Counted from the stretch's first letter, positions 32,021 to 42,965 are shown. The stretch: DNA of 64,000 nucleotides from Metridium senile (GCA_949775045.1 OX459105.1:5920069-5984068); one strand, 5' to 3'. The notes: a model not told the origin generated them from the sequence alone. Numbers and translations: made by a program.

Positions 32021-34288
32021 TTACTGGATCTCATCTAAACACCTGCACACGTTTACCAGCCCATTCCAGTACAAAGACTTGCCATCTGGTGTAACTACAA
32101 CATCATGGGGGCAAATCATTTCACCAATACCTGAACCACGACTACCAAAGGACCTGATGAACTTACAATCCTGATTCATTAATTGTACACGGTGGTTATT
32201 AAAATCACAGCCAAGAATCATGTCTGCACCAAACACAGCAAGTCCCCCTGGATGATTAAACTGACCTTCATCTTTACCTTCCTTTCCAAACTTGTACAAC
32301 AAACCACCATTCTCGTCAAAAACATGAATACTGTTATTTTTGAAAAAAGATACAAAGTACTTATTGTTATCATAAGCGTGATCCACAGGGAACCTAACAT
32401 CACGAATATTCAATTTGATATCTTGAAGGAGATCACCTGTTTGTTTAGAAACCAACTTTATAAGTGTTTCTTTACTATCCTGATTATTAGCCAAACATGC
32501 AATGTTTTGCTCTGTATTACACATTCTTCTAAATACCATTCCTTTCTGTTTACAAATAGTTCTATTGTAGTTACCATGGATATCGAATTCCTTTATACAG
32601 CCATAACCACCTTGATTATCACTGACAAATAGTCGGTCGGCATTGAAGAATACTCCCAATGCATCACTCAATCGACTCTCTCCTGTACCTTCACCACCAA
32701 ACTCTCTCAAATACTCTCCAACAGTACTGAATAATACAACGCGACTGCTACCACTAAAATCATTGTCAACAACAGCTGTCTCGCCTTTCTCACTCACAGC
32801 TAGTGCTCTGGGAGAATTTGCCATTGCTGTCTTAAAAACCCTGACTGGTTTAATCTCTGCTTTAGCATCGATTGTCTCAACGTTCTGTGGTGAGTTGCTG
32901 ATCGGTTTTCCTCCAATGCTCACCACAACTTTGTACGGTGATGGCTTTTCTGCTTTATATTTAACGGTGTACTTTCCAGTTTGAGTTTCAGTGAATTCTG
33001 TGTCTACATCATTGCCGTCAATATCTTGGATTTGTACATCAATCAAAGCTTTATTGGTATAGCATACATCTCCTTCTGTATCCTTTGTGACGATATAGAG
33101 CTGGTTACTAAATCCACATCTGGCGTGACATAAAGACTGGATTGAACTACGTGACGGGTCTGTCACGCTTTGAACGACCTTTCCAAACTGGATTTCTTTC
33201 AGACTTTTAATGGATTCCTGGTTTGCAATAAAACGAACGCTTGAGTTGCGCTTAACTGGTTTCATGGAAAGGATGGATTCTCCTTTGACAGTAGTTTTAC
33301 AAACTTCCTCTAGCTTTTCATGTCCTTCCAATATAAACTGCTTTAAATTGTAGTCATCCACTTCTTGGCACTGATTTCGTAATTGCAGAGCCTGTTGAAG
33401 AATTGCGTCAATTTCACTTTTCTCTACATCATTCGCTGTTGTTTGGTCGTCAAAGAAGTCGTTCAAGCTCGCTATTATTGCGTTTTCTTTATCTTGTAAA
33501 ATCTTCATCTGAGCTTGGGTGTCACTGCGTAATTTCGCTTTAGCAACATCTACTTCGTTCTTAATCCTGTCTCTATTTTCACGAGATAGTTCTAGTTCTT
33601 TCTTGTACATTTTAAACGCTTCATTCAGTCGATGTTTTTCTTTTCTAATATCTTTCTTAGCATGTGCAGCAGCTTCTTCGATGCTGACCGTGTCGTGAGT
33701 TTTATACGCTGTTGCGATCGCACATTTCTGGCAAATGCATTTCTTGCATGTTTGACAGTAATATTCGAGGCGAATGTTCTCGTGGTATTGCTCTTGGCAA
33801 AACGACTTGTGATCAATGTAACTGTTAATGTTTTCTTTCCTTAATTTGCTCAATGGCGTTGCTTGGTGGGTCTCTTTCAATGGACTGATGGTCTTGTGGA
33901 TGTTCACACAATCACTACAAAGAAATCCTTCACATTGGAAACAAAATGCAACTATAACGCGGTGTTTAGAACAACCAAAACATTGCTGTAACTGCTGCTG
34001 ATCGCTAGTCTTGTTTTTGATGGAGTTGTATAACTGTACCAAAGAGTTATGTTCAAATGAAGTTGGTAGGTTAACAACATCGCCTTCTTGTACGGTAATC
34101 TTCGCTCTACACGAAGGACACTTGAATGGCTTTCTCTCCTTCTTACATGCTTCGTTCCAGCTTTGAATACATGCAAAGCAGAAAGTATGTAGGCAAGGCA
34201 GTGTCTTTGGTTCTGTTAATATGTTATTACAAATGACACAGGTTACTATCTTCTCCAGCTCTTCAGTAAAATCATTGTATTCGGCCAT
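32021..34288 (-). CDS. TRIM-NHL copy C, open but with frameshifted C-terminus
   Basis: 755 codons with the same domains as A: RING C3HC4 intact, two B-boxes, coiled coil, filamin domain, NHL. A one-base deletion at about 32080-32083 (CTTGCCATC where the others have CTTGACCATC or CTTGACTATC) replaces the conserved ending (...QVFVLE...KRVQVFR) with GKSLYWNGLVNVCRCLDEIQ. Loss of the closing strand of the last NHL blade would probably destabilise the propeller. The 340-385 segment (MKPVKRNSSVRFIANQESIK) is the most divergent of the family. The start ATG has A-3 and G+4. Either a decaying copy or a one-base assembly error. Confidence 0.85.
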   Translation of the reverse strand: MAEYNDFTEELEKIVTCVICNNILTEPKTLPCLHTFCFACIQSWNEACKKERKPFKCPSCRAKITVQEGDVVNLPTSFEHNSLVQLYNSIKNKTSDQQQLQQCFGCSKHRVIVAFCFQCEGFLCSDCVNIHKTISPLKETHQATPLSKLRKENINSYIDHKSFCQEQYHENIRLEYYCQTCKKCICQKCAIATAYKTHDTVSIEEAAAHAKKDIRKEKHRLNEAFKMYKKELELSRENRDRIKNEVDVAKAKLRSDTQAQMKILQDKENAIIASLNDFFDDQTTANDVEKSEIDAILQQALQLRNQCQEVDDYNLKQFILEGHEKLEEVCKTTVKGESILSMKPVKRNSSVRFIANQESIKSLKEIQFGKVVQSVTDPSRSSIQSLCHARCGFSNQLYIVTKDTEGDVCYTNKALIDVQIQDIDGNDVDTEFTETQTGKYTVKYKAEKPSPYKVVVSIGGKPISNSPQNVETIDAKAEIKPVRVFKTAMANSPRALAVSEKGETAVVDNDFSGSSRVVLFSTVGEYLREFGGEGTGESRLSDALGVFFNADRLFVSDNQGGYGCIKEFDIHGNYNRTICKQKGMVFRRMCNTEQNIACLANNQDSKETLIKLVSKQTGDLLQDIKLNIRDVRFPVDHAYDNNKYFVSFFKNNSIHVFDENGGLLYKFGKEGKDEGQFNHPGGLAVFGADMILGCDFNNHRVQLMNQDCKFIRSFGSRGSGIGEMICPHDVVVTPDGKSLYWNGLVNVCRCLDEIQ

Positions 34289-35879
34289 TGTGATAGGATC
34301 AAGGGCGGAAACTATAGGAAATACTGTGCTCCAGTTCTGCGAAAAGACGCCACAAAAATATCTCGTGATGCATTAGTAATGTGATAGTTGAATCGCGTGA
34401 TATTACGGGTCCAGACACACTAACAAGGATTGCGTGACTCTAAGGCTTTGGGTATTTCTAGTAGGTCACGGTATGATTATTATTTCAAATTGTAATTTCA
34501 TATCTTTCTAGTCAGTCTAAAGTTCCTTTGATGGCTTTTCTCTAGAAATGAGCTGGCTGGTTTTAACAGAAAAACACTTTTAAGGTTCATTATTTTTTAA
34601 ACTGAGATACAAAATGTCAGTTGCTTATTTGTTCGCTGATCTAGACTGACAACATCCATGACAGTTTAAAACAAAAGTATTTTGACCTTTACCAGTGAAT
34701 AAATATCAGACAGATATGATTTCAGCTTTGTGACGCAAATGAATTTGATCACCATAGAAACCAGACAGACTCGAACAGACCTGTTTGTGTTAATGTAATC
34801 CTAGTTAGGTCTTGATCCGGCATTTTAACTTGGGAAAGCAACGTTTTTGTCAAGGAAAATAGTGTTTGATATTACGAAAACAGCGATAGAAACCAAATCA
34901 AAATACTGAAGTAAAGAATAACCATTCACCAAACATCAACAGCAAATAAAAACACATCGTTGCCTTTTACGATATTGCAGCTTTTAAAAATTTGAATCTA
35001 ATTTTCATAAAGGTTGTATTAGAATAAATAGAAATAGAAATTAGTACATGTGCCGAGTTCGAACCTGTGGACACAAGAACGATTGAAGGTATGCTTGGGC
35101 TGCCTGTGGTATGCTTGGGATGCCTGTGTTATGCTAGGGCTGTCTGTGGTATGCTTAGGCTGTCTGTGGTATGCTTGGACTAAAAGTCTATTTAGAAATC
35201 GTTAGGGTTTAAGTCATCGTTTAGTTCATGGTTATAATAACAATATTATCTTTATTTATAGAGAGTAACACTTTATCCTAAGACAAATTTCAAGTAACTC
35301 TCAAAATGAAATATAAATACAACTAATATATAAATATTAAAAAGTATAAATTAACTATCTAAATAAAAAGGAAAAGATTTGTTCATAAAAATAACGAAAT
35401 TTATATTACAGCCAATCAGCGCGCGAGAAATTTGCAAGTTATGGTAACAAAATGAATATCTTTCTATAACGGGTGAAAGTTGATATTTTGAAAATAAAAA
35501 TGGGTTGGGTTGGATATTTAGTCAATAATTCGTTAGCACACAAAATGCCTTTTTCATAATTTTCAGCAAAACATTATTGAAAAATATAGTTGTCTTCGTG
35601 ATAAATAAGATTTTGGACTTAAACTCAAAACTATATATATCGCAGATTATTATTTCTAGGTTTTTTTTTGAGTAACCTTGAACAGTAAAAAATAGTATTC
35701 ACCTTTGAAATACGCACAACTATGCCTACGGTATTTATGACCCGTGGATAAAAACTATCTACATGCACATATTGATGCTGTACGAAAAAATTAAACTGGG
35801 AGCATGGCTATTAGGTATTTCCTAATTTGTAAATAAATTTGTAAAGGTTCTATAACTTTTTTAAATCATATAAAGCTTA
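34289..35879. promoter_or_regulatory. 5' flank of TRIM-C
   Basis: Almost identical to 17405-19010. It differs by a 20-bp tandem expansion at 35088-35180 (TATGCTTGGGCTGCCTGTGG, four to five copies against one to two in B). It should contain the C promoter. Confidence 0.6.
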
Positions 35880-36614
35880 GGGACCAGTCATTAGTTATGT
35901 GGGGGGTGGGGAGAAATCATAGGGGGGGCCATGCTTATATTTTTCAATGACAGGGGGTGGGTTGGAATTAAATTTCACTGAGTTGTGGGTGGGCCATTTC
36001 TCTTTTGTAAAGAACATACATGAATGTATAAAAGTATAAAGTAAGTTGTGTGTTATCAAATTGGATAAAAAACGTGTTTCCATGCAAACCTAGTATATTA
36101 TTTGCCATGTAGTATGTATAAAAAGCAACATTAATTTTTTTTAGTTTCTATCAGTTTAACAAAGCAAACAGTAATATTTCTACAACATTTGAAGTCTTTC
36201 AATAGTATTGTCAATAAGTTCATATGCATCCAGAGCAAATAGTCCTTGATTCTTCATTATTTCTAAATGTTTAATGGCACTTCTCTTATAAACCTTTGCA
36301 AGGCTATCTTTACTTAGTTCCTCTTCGCAAAGTGCATGTGCACGTAATCGTGTAGCCTTCTGGGAAACAGAGATTTTCAACAGTGAAACTGTCTAGGGTA
36401 ATGCCCTTAATCAATTTGAAGACAGCTGCCTGAAGGGGGGAAGGGGGGGGGGGGGGGGGCTGCCTCTGAAATGAATTCCATTTGGGGTGGGTCAAAAGTT
36501 AAATGTAATACCTCAGGGGGTGGGCCAGGGATAGTCTTTTTGATTCAGACAAAAAATTTCCCCCCACCCTCCCCCCCCCCCCCCCCCTCCCCCACATAAA
36601 TAATGACCGGTCCC
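35880..36614. mobile_element. 735-bp TIR element, TTA target duplication, G-run subterminal tracts
   Basis: Ends GGGACCAGTCATTAGTTATG...CATAAATAATGACCGGTCCC, flanked by TTA on each side. Module B is empty here (AAAGCTTAATCAATTATTAG, about 18999). A 3-bp TTA duplication is typical of PIF/Harbinger elements. Runs of G and C lie just inside the ends and again at 36436-36460 and 36570-36597. Confidence 0.8.
36180..36380 (-). pseudogene. Possible captured coding fragment inside the TTA element
   Basis: A minus-strand frame ending ...LEIMKNQGLFALDAYELIDN and TIERLQML then a stop reads like a genuine protein C-terminus (mixed charge, amphipathic). An overlapping upstream frame (AVFKLIKGITLDSFTVENLC) could be the earlier part, separated by a frameshift. 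Too small for a transposase. No family recognised; it could be a host fragment carried by the element or chance. Confidence 0.3.
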
Positions 36615-37320
36615 TTAATCCGAATTATTAGCAAGTATATTGTTAGACTACGACTCCCTCGGCCTTTTTAAGTATTACAGCGATATTTGTTGTATCGCGA
36701 CCTGCTGTTTGAAAACTTCGGTTTGATTTGGTCTTTTGTGGACCGTCAATCAACTAGGGGGCGGAGTTATGTAATGGTTAGCCGCTGATCATGAGCTATA
36801 TATAGGACACATTTCCGAGCGAAACATAGATCGTTGTATAATTTACTAACAAATGAAAATTACTCATTAATAAACCACAATATAGACCATTAAAAGTTTG
36901 TAAAGTCTGCTTTATTACCTGTGTTGTATTACCCTTGAAGTCTGAAATACAATTTTAGGACTTCAGACTTCAGACTTCAGACTTCAGAGATAAGAAAGAC
37001 GCTCTCAGAGCGTGTACTCGATGGGTGGTCATTTCTTGGTTAAATCTGGAAATGTAAAGAGGATTTCTTGCGGTCAAAAAATCAACACAGGAATCACAAA
37101 ATCACGAATTTCCCAAAACCCACACAACCGACCACAAACGAGTTAACCAAGATTAAAGAATTGTAGAGAAAAACCCTAGATTACCAAAGAACGTCTTCTT
37201 AATAGATAAAATTGAATAACTGTATCGATAGTGCATGTTAATTATGTCGCTATGCAAGGGTTCGTTAGTAACCACGGTAAGCAAGATGAATTTCTGCAGA
37301 TGACATGAGCTTAAAGTAAA

Positions 37321-37544
37321 CGTACCTATTATCGGGCAAACCCATTATCGTGCTTTTCGTAAAAAAATAATAATTATCTTCTATCCTGTGCCGTAAAAGT
37401 TTATTGAAAAAAGTGAACTAAAAACTTGGTTGCAACAGAATAATCAGCCAAAATTGTTTCAATTAATTTTGAAGCAGTTTTTTAGAAGATGTATATTATA
37501 TTTTACAAAAAGCACGATAATAGGATGTGCGCGATAATAGGTAC
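37321..37544. mobile_element. 224-bp MITE, CGTACCTATTATCG termini (copy 1)
   Basis: Left CGTACCTATTATCGGGCA and right TGCGCGATAATAGGTACG are inverted. Related copy at 52027-52227. Nested in the 36678-38458 element. Confidence 0.75.
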
Positions 37545-37609
37545 GACTATTATCGACTTATACGACTTATATACAAACACGAGTACATGTAAACTTTGTA
37601 GCATATTTA

Positions 37610-37963
37610 TTAAGCGGTAAAATTGTTTGTATGGTCCACAATACAACACAAATGCTTAAAAGAATCAATATAATTACCATAAAGATAATAATATTTATCG
37701 AGAAGCAAATAGTGTTGTTCGTTTGATCCATCAAACATGGCACTTTCATGTCGTTCTTGCCGGCTTCTTTTCATAACAACAGGATTCTTGTTTTCTCCAT
37801 CATCAGAGTGTTTGGATGCTGAACAGTTGTTTGTTATGGCACAGTGTTCTGTATTTGTTTTTGTTTTTTGTATTTTACAGAGCATAGGTTGATCATATAT
37901 TTGCTTTGATTCCTCTTCGAGTTCGCGGAAAGACTCGAAAAGTACGTTCGTCTTCAGCTTCAA
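37610..37963 (-). CDS. Weak hypothetical ORF in the TA element
   Basis: Open frame of about 117 codons without an ATG at its far end (the first in-frame codon is TTG). Content such as ESFRELEEESKQIYDQPML and MKRSRQERHESAMFDGSNEQ is not obviously low-complexity. Could be a relic of an element protein; no transposase motif is visible. Confidence 0.2.
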   Translation of the reverse strand: MKLKTNVLFESFRELEEESKQIYDQPMLCKIQKTKTNTEHCAITNNCSASKHSDDGENKNPVVMKRSRQERHESAMFDGSNEQHYLLLDKYYYLYGNYIDSFKHLCCIVDHTNNFTA

Positions 37964-38458
37964 AGATGTGTGCGTTTGAATGTGGATCGAAGGTTTTTGG
38001 CAGAACTGGAAGCATCTTTGTCGATGAAGACTATAAAAACTCCATGTAGTACACTAATTACGACAACACTCTTACAGCCGTCGACGAACGAGGGCGATTA
38101 TTAAAACATTTGGATTGGGATACCTGTGGGACTGCAGCGCATGCGTATTAACTTGTAGCGTAAGAAGAAGAATGAAACAAACAGCATTTTATAACTCGAT
38201 GGGACCACAGGTAGCATAATTATCTCTGAAGTCTGAAGTCCTAAACTTGTATTTCAGACTTCAGACTTCAGACATAATTATCTCTGAAGTCTGAAGTCTG
38301 AAGTCCCTCCTCGGCTTTCGTACATGTGTCCTATATATAGCTCATGATCAGCGGCTAACCATTACATAACTCCGCCCCCTAGTTGATTGACGGTCCACAA
38401 AAGACCAAATCAAACCGAAGTTTTCAAACAGCAGGTCGCGATACAACGAATATCGCTG

Positions 38459-38750
38459 TAATTATAGATTTATCAATTTCATAATTATGTCTAGTAATTG
38501 CTACAAGCATAGACAAGTAGTAATCGTTTCGGGTTACTCGCAGTTTGTTATTCAAGATAATTATTTCAGTTTCAAGTTCGGAATCGATAGAAACGTTTTG
38601 AATAAGTCATTGTAAGACTTAGTTTCGTTCTTGTCTTAATTTTGTAAAGAATTGACTTAGTTTTAAGTTATGACGCAGTTCATGAATCAAAGTTTTATTT
38701 ACACTTGTAGTCAGGTGAGTAACATAACGTACATAGAACCAAGGGGATGT
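38459..38750. other. Resumption of the TRIM-C 5' flank
   Basis: Matches 19058-19348 (GCTACAAGC(A/G)TAGACAAGTA, GACGCAGTTCATGAATCA), which proves that 36678-38458 is an insertion. The match ends at AGAACCAAGG. Confidence 0.8.
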
Positions 38751-38864
38751 TGATATATCGGCGAATTTCGCCATTAAGTATACATATATATCGAACATAT
38801 TTTTCGCCAATATGTTAATCAGTGAAAAATAAATAATAAAAAATATTCTTTATATACTGAGCGT

Positions 38865-39060
38865 TTATTTAGCCGTTATTAAAGTAACGGCTAAACTTCT
38901 GTTAGTATATATTATATAAACCATATTTAGCCGTTAAGGAACGGCTAAACTTCTCATAGTATATATTTAATATAAACCATATTTAGCCATTAAGTAACGG
39001 CTAAACGTCTGTTAGTATATAATATATAAACCATATTTAGCCGTTAAGTAACGGTTATTA
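38865..39060. repeat. 56-58 bp tandem repeat with internal hairpin, 3.5 copies
   Basis: Unit TATTTAGCCGTTAAGTAACGG CTAAAC...TTAGTATATATTATATAAACCA. Each unit contains the inverted pair TTTAGCCGTTA / TAACGGCTAAA. Confidence 0.85.
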
Positions 39061-39357
39061 GTAAGTGGTGAGATAGGTCAAACTAAAACTTCAATTTCAC
39101 CCCTAAATAAGTCGTTTTTCGCGTAAAAAACGACACACATAGACAATATAACATTCATAGAACAGCATGCCACAAAGTTTATATTTTATTCAAATTATGA
39201 AGTGAACATACTGAAGGATAAAGTAAAGATACTGAAATTGTTGTAACTCGAGTCTTTATTCACCAATATACAAGCATATTCAATGACGTAATTCAGAGCT
39301 TGGGCTGCCTGTGATCAATGATTATAAATCAGTTATAGACAGACAACACATCACTTT

Positions 39358-39425
39358 GTTCACGCTGACGCGATCATCAAACAGAATGTTATAACATTCT
39401 GTTTGATGATCGCGTCAGCGTGAAC
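39358..39425. repeat. Perfect 68-bp palindrome
   Basis: GTTCACGCTGACGCGATCAT... reads identically on both strands with no spacer; the centre is GTTA|TAAC. Not a terminal repeat of anything visible. Confidence 0.95.
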
Positions 39426-39479
39426 TCTTAGTGACAGCTAAAAAGTGTCTCCGATGATTGCACAAGGGTGAAACACTAA

Positions 39480-39754
39480 GGGACGGACCATTAGAAAAAC
39501 CCGGAGGGGGGGGAGGGGGGGGGGGGAGGGGGGTGTGACAATTCCCCCCCAAAAAATCCTGCAGAGGACTATTGTGAGAAAAAAAACCCTGCAGCAGATA
39601 ATTGTGAGAAAAACAATCCTGCAGAAAAGGGAATCAAGACCCAAAAAAAGGCTTGAACCCAAGAGAAAAACCATGCATACATTTGTCTCCGAAAAAAAAA
39701 ATCCTGCACAGATTTTTTTCTGCCCCCCTCCGGGTTTTTCTGATGGTCCGTCCC
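39480..39754. mobile_element. 275-bp MITE, GGGACGGACCAT termini, TAA target duplication
   Basis: Terminal repeats of about 33 bp (GGGACGGACCATTAGAAAAA / ...TTTTTCTGATGGTCCGTCCC), then long G (left) and C (right) runs. TAA on both sides (39477-39479, 39755-39757). PIF/Harbinger-like by target size. The body has three spaced TCCTGCAG/CCCTGCAG motifs. Confidence 0.85.
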
Positions 39755-40119
39755 TAAGTAACAGCTAAAGTGATGTCTTATCTTTGATCTATATATAATT
39801 TACAATTTATAACGCTTATCGAGCACTTTACCGAAAGTATAGACTCATACATCCATATATATAATATATATATCATTGATTTTTATAAAATCGAGAATTC
39901 TCGAGCAGGTACAAACACTCGCCTGCGGCTCGTGTTTGCACTGATCTGCTCTCGAATTCTCCCAACCACATCTCGGTTTGCATTAGCCTGTGCAAACACA
40001 GTAAATGTGTTTTATTTGTTAAATATGATGAACTAATATAATAGAGAAACTGAATTACCTAAAGATAGTATTATATGTTATTATTAACACTATACACATA
40101 TTAATCATTTTAGTTTATT

Positions 40120-40430
40120 ATATATTATAACAGTGGATTACAGGGATTTCTGTCACTGCGAAATGTCGTATTTGAACTCATGTAAAAATACAATAATTTT
40201 ACATGTGAAAATATACTTTTTTTGGTGGTAATAAACAGAATAATAGTGGACGCTTTGAGAAATGGAATTTATCTTCTCGTGTTCAAAGTCATTAGATATT
40301 TTATTGTTAAACAAACCAATTCATCGTACACCACTTGTTTGTTATATAGTTATACAATAAACGAAGTTTTCCATCATAAACAAAGAATACTAGAGTATCA
40401 TAGATGTTAGAAAAGTTTTTTCATTTATAG
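40120..40430. repeat. Interspersed repeat copy 1 (TTACAGGGATTTCTG family)
   Basis: ATTACAGGGATTTCTG, ACATGTGAAAATATA, AATAAACAGAAT and TTATCTTCTCGTGTTCAAA recur in the same order at 48250-48535 and, more diverged, at 53770-54060. Confidence 0.6.
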
Positions 40431-40543
40431 AGTGTGTTAATATAACTTTACTTCCACAACGCATAGAAGACGACGATTTCGTCTTCGACCCCAGAGGCGA
40501 TTGCATGTGCTTCTATGCATTAGTCGCCTACAAATTGGACGTA

Positions 40544-40766
40544 GGGGTGGACCATTTGACTTTTGAGGGGGGGGGGGGGTGGATGATTTTGTCCGTGCAG
40601 GAAATTTTTTTTTAGCCCGCTGGCATGTGCACGCAATTTATTTTATAGAAAAGCAAAGATTTCAGTGGCATTCAGTGGAAATTTTGGCTTGCAGGATTTT
40701 TTTTTTGAAATTTTTTTTCAAAATCATCCACCCCCCCCCCCCCTCAAAAGTTAAATGGTCCACCCC
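40544..40766. mobile_element. 223-bp MITE, GGGGTGGACCATTT termini with G-run
   Basis: Left GGGGTGGACCATTTGACTTT TGAGGGG... and right ...CCCCTCAAAAGTTAAATGGTCCACCCC, arms about 45 bp. Flanks GTA/TTA suggest a decayed 3-bp target duplication. One end of a relative is at about 54326-54365. Confidence 0.8.
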
Positions 40767-41700
40767 TTATTAAAACACAGTCTAAAACATACAAAAAAAT
40801 GATAAAAATGCAGATAATTAAACTTTGCATTTACTTGAAAATCTTGTTAGTTAATATTTCTGGATGGTATTTGTTTAAGAGTGAACTTGTCATATCTAAG
40901 TTAGATATCGACGATGTCTTGGTTAAAACAGATTTACTTTATATTTTTCTCCGCAAATCAGTAAATACATAAATATGAATATCTTATTTCTTTTTTTATT
41001 GTATTTTTACACGAACCTTTTTACTCGCCACGCACCTTTTACCCACAAACGCACTTTTTACACACTGGCGCACTCTTTACCCACTGGCGCACGTTTAACG
41101 TACATCCGCACTTTTTACCCACACACGCATGTTGTCAAACAAACAAGCAAAACAAATACCACATAAACAGCTAGCGTTAGACCACTCATGGCGCTTTGTG
41201 TTAATCTCTTACCTTAGCTGAATTACGATATACACCCATGCGAGTTAGGTATTTCCTAATTTGTATATAAATTTGTATAGTTTGTATAATTTTTTCAATT
41301 ATATAAGGGTTATTCAATTATTAGCAATAACATAGCTAGTAGTTAATACATTGTAAATTATAAAGAAAGAGAAAGAAAGTACATATGAGAATCTGGCTTA
41401 ATGCTCAATTATTAACACATTTATTTCCTAATTATTTTCACCGTTTTACGATGCGGGTTTCCTGTGCTAAACGTGTAACGTCAGACACACGGGTACAGCG
41501 GGTTTACCACAAAAACTATGACGTTACATGTTCCATACGATGTGCGCGCTTGAAATTTACATATTAACGTCATAGACGCTAATTGAGCGATGATTGCGCG
41601 CCAAACAACTTATAGACTAGTATGAATTTCTTGACTGATCGTCGTACGCGATTTTCTGTAATCACTTGTGTATTTATACTAATACAATAAGAGTCATAGC
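40767..41700. other. Intergenic with remnant of TRIM 5' flank
   Basis: 41248-41345 (TTAGGTATTTCCTAATTTGT ... TTCAATTATTAGCAA) resembles 18945-19025 and 35812-35875 and may be a relic of another module. 41020-41125 has degenerate repeats of CGCACTTTTTACCCAC. No gene recognised. Confidence 0.4.
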
Positions 41701-41703
41701 AAC

Positions 41704-41749
41704 ATGGATAGTGTTGGCCAGTCAGACGCAACAAACAGTTTATTGATGG
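41704..41749 (+). CDS. Candidate first coding exon (MDSVGQSDATNSLLM)
   Basis: ATG in reasonable context (CAACATGG) followed by 15 codons ending at TTGATG|GTAAAT, a possible donor. No matching downstream exon identified; low confidence. Confidence 0.25.
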
Positions 41750-42283
41750 TAAATAATAACATATCAAAGCTAGAGAGACAGACATCGTATCAGTATATCT
41801 ATTTAGGTACATCATTCATTAAGCTGAGGCAGCTTGCCGGACACGAACCTCTTCCGAAACCCCCCCACCCCCGACCCCCTTCCTGGGTTTCCTGACAAAG
41901 GGATCCCATGAGAGGGAAAGGAAAAGGGTTGCCTGAGGAGGAAGCTAGAGTAAAAGGTTACTAGAACAATGTAACTTATTAAATGTAGTTGAAAAACATC
42001 ACTTTGCTCCCTTTACAAGCTGAACCTGCAGAAAAATAATTAAATGATATTCATTTTAAAATAGTGTTTATCCGATATAACACTAGTGTCGTATATCCTG
42101 TTTTGCATAATGTTTGACTGAAAATATTTTATTACTTTGTGTTGAAAATGTCTGAGCTGCCTGTACAACACTAGCCTGCGTAGCGGCTCTCTAGGGGGAA
42201 TGGGAGGGGGAGAGGGGGAGGAGGAAGAGGGGTTGTTTTCCTCTTATTCTGAACGACATGTCCAAACTTTGACCAGCAATTTC

Positions 42284-42390
42284 CTAGTCCAAAGGACTAA
42301 GCTGGTTCCAAATTTCGACCTTTTTGGTTTCATAATTTATCAGGGTCTCCCACCATTCACCTTCAGCACTGGTCTGATTCTCACCTTCAT
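42284..42390 (-). CDS. Terminal exon of an unidentified gene
   Basis: Strong acceptor (CTGTCTTTTTCCATTATAG) at 42391, then (G)DEGENQTSAEGEWWETLINY... to TAG at 42284. The acceptor phase exactly takes the single base left by the exon at 42551-42713 (G|AT gives Asp). Contains one N-glycosylation sequon (NQT). Family not recognised. Confidence 0.55.
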
Positions 42391-42550
42391 CTATAATGGA
42401 AAAAGACAGGATTTTTTTTATAAACTTTGAAACAACAGTGAATGAAGTAACACAAGTAATGTAATAAATTGTTAAAGACATCTTTTTAATACAGATAATG
42501 ATGGTGATTAATGATACCATTGTTTCAATAAACGTTTAGAAAAAGATAAC

Positions 42551-42713
42551 CAGTTGCAATATAAGTGGCTATGTTCGGGCGAATCCAGGAGTTGATGTCG
42601 TAGACATTTTGAGTGACAGGACTTGGCGAAAATGCCCCATGAATGACCATTTGAAGCTGTGGTCTTATGACAGCATTATTTTTGTTTAAGGCCACAGAGA
42701 TTCTGCTAAACAT
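42551..42713 (-). CDS. Penultimate exon of the same unidentified gene
   Basis: Acceptor TTTGTGATTTTAG at 42714, then MFSRISVALNKNNAVIRPQL... ending IATYIAT, and donor G|GTTATC. Separated by a 160-bp intron from the terminal exon and phase-compatible. Well-formed mixed composition over 54 codons. A donor AAAAAA|GTAAGTACC at 43042 marks a possible preceding exon (...KSKVFKK) but its acceptor is weak. It lies just downstream of the MFSD14 exons on the same strand; nothing in it resembles the known MFSD14 C-terminus. Confidence 0.55.
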
Positions 42714-42904
42714 CTAAAATCACAAACAAAAGGTTCCAGAGCTAGCTGACAGAGTCTAGACGTGTAACACATGCAAGATATACGTGATATAAAGGTAGGA
42801 ATGAGAATTCTGTCAAGCTCACTATTCAACAAATAGTTTTCCCCCGTAGAGAGTTTATATAGTGATATAATAAACAATAATAACGGCATCGATAATGTTA
42901 TTGA

Positions 42905-42965
42905 TAATAATAATAATAATTGTAGGTTCTTGTATAGCGCACTATATATATGTCTCAGTACGCTC
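42905..42965. repeat. SINE-like fragment with (AAT)n
   Basis: (AAT)5 followed by TTGTAGGTTCTTGTATAGCG, similar in plan to 56865-56935 (AATAATAAG...TTTATATAGCGCTTTATATG). Confidence 0.4.

Larger units (their letters stand above)
36678..38458. mobile_element. 1.78-kb TA-flanked TIR element in the TRIM-C 5' flank
   Basis: Ends CAGCGATATTTGTTGTATCG and CGATACAACGAATATCGCTG, with arms of about 150 bp (through GACGGTCCACAAAAGACC, TAACTCCGCCCCCTAG and ATATATAGCTCATGATCAGC). TA on both sides; the empty site is in module B (AAGTATTAATTATTAATTT, about 19058), as expected for Tc1/mariner-type integration. Inner edges carry (GAAGTCT)-type repeats (36935-36987, 38227-38308). A 224-bp MITE is nested at 37321-37544. 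Confidence 0.85.

Noticed and set aside
40579..40773. ORFs within G-run MITEs (39438-39768, 40579-40773)
   Set aside because: They cover terminal inverted repeats and homopolymers; no protein similarity is expected.
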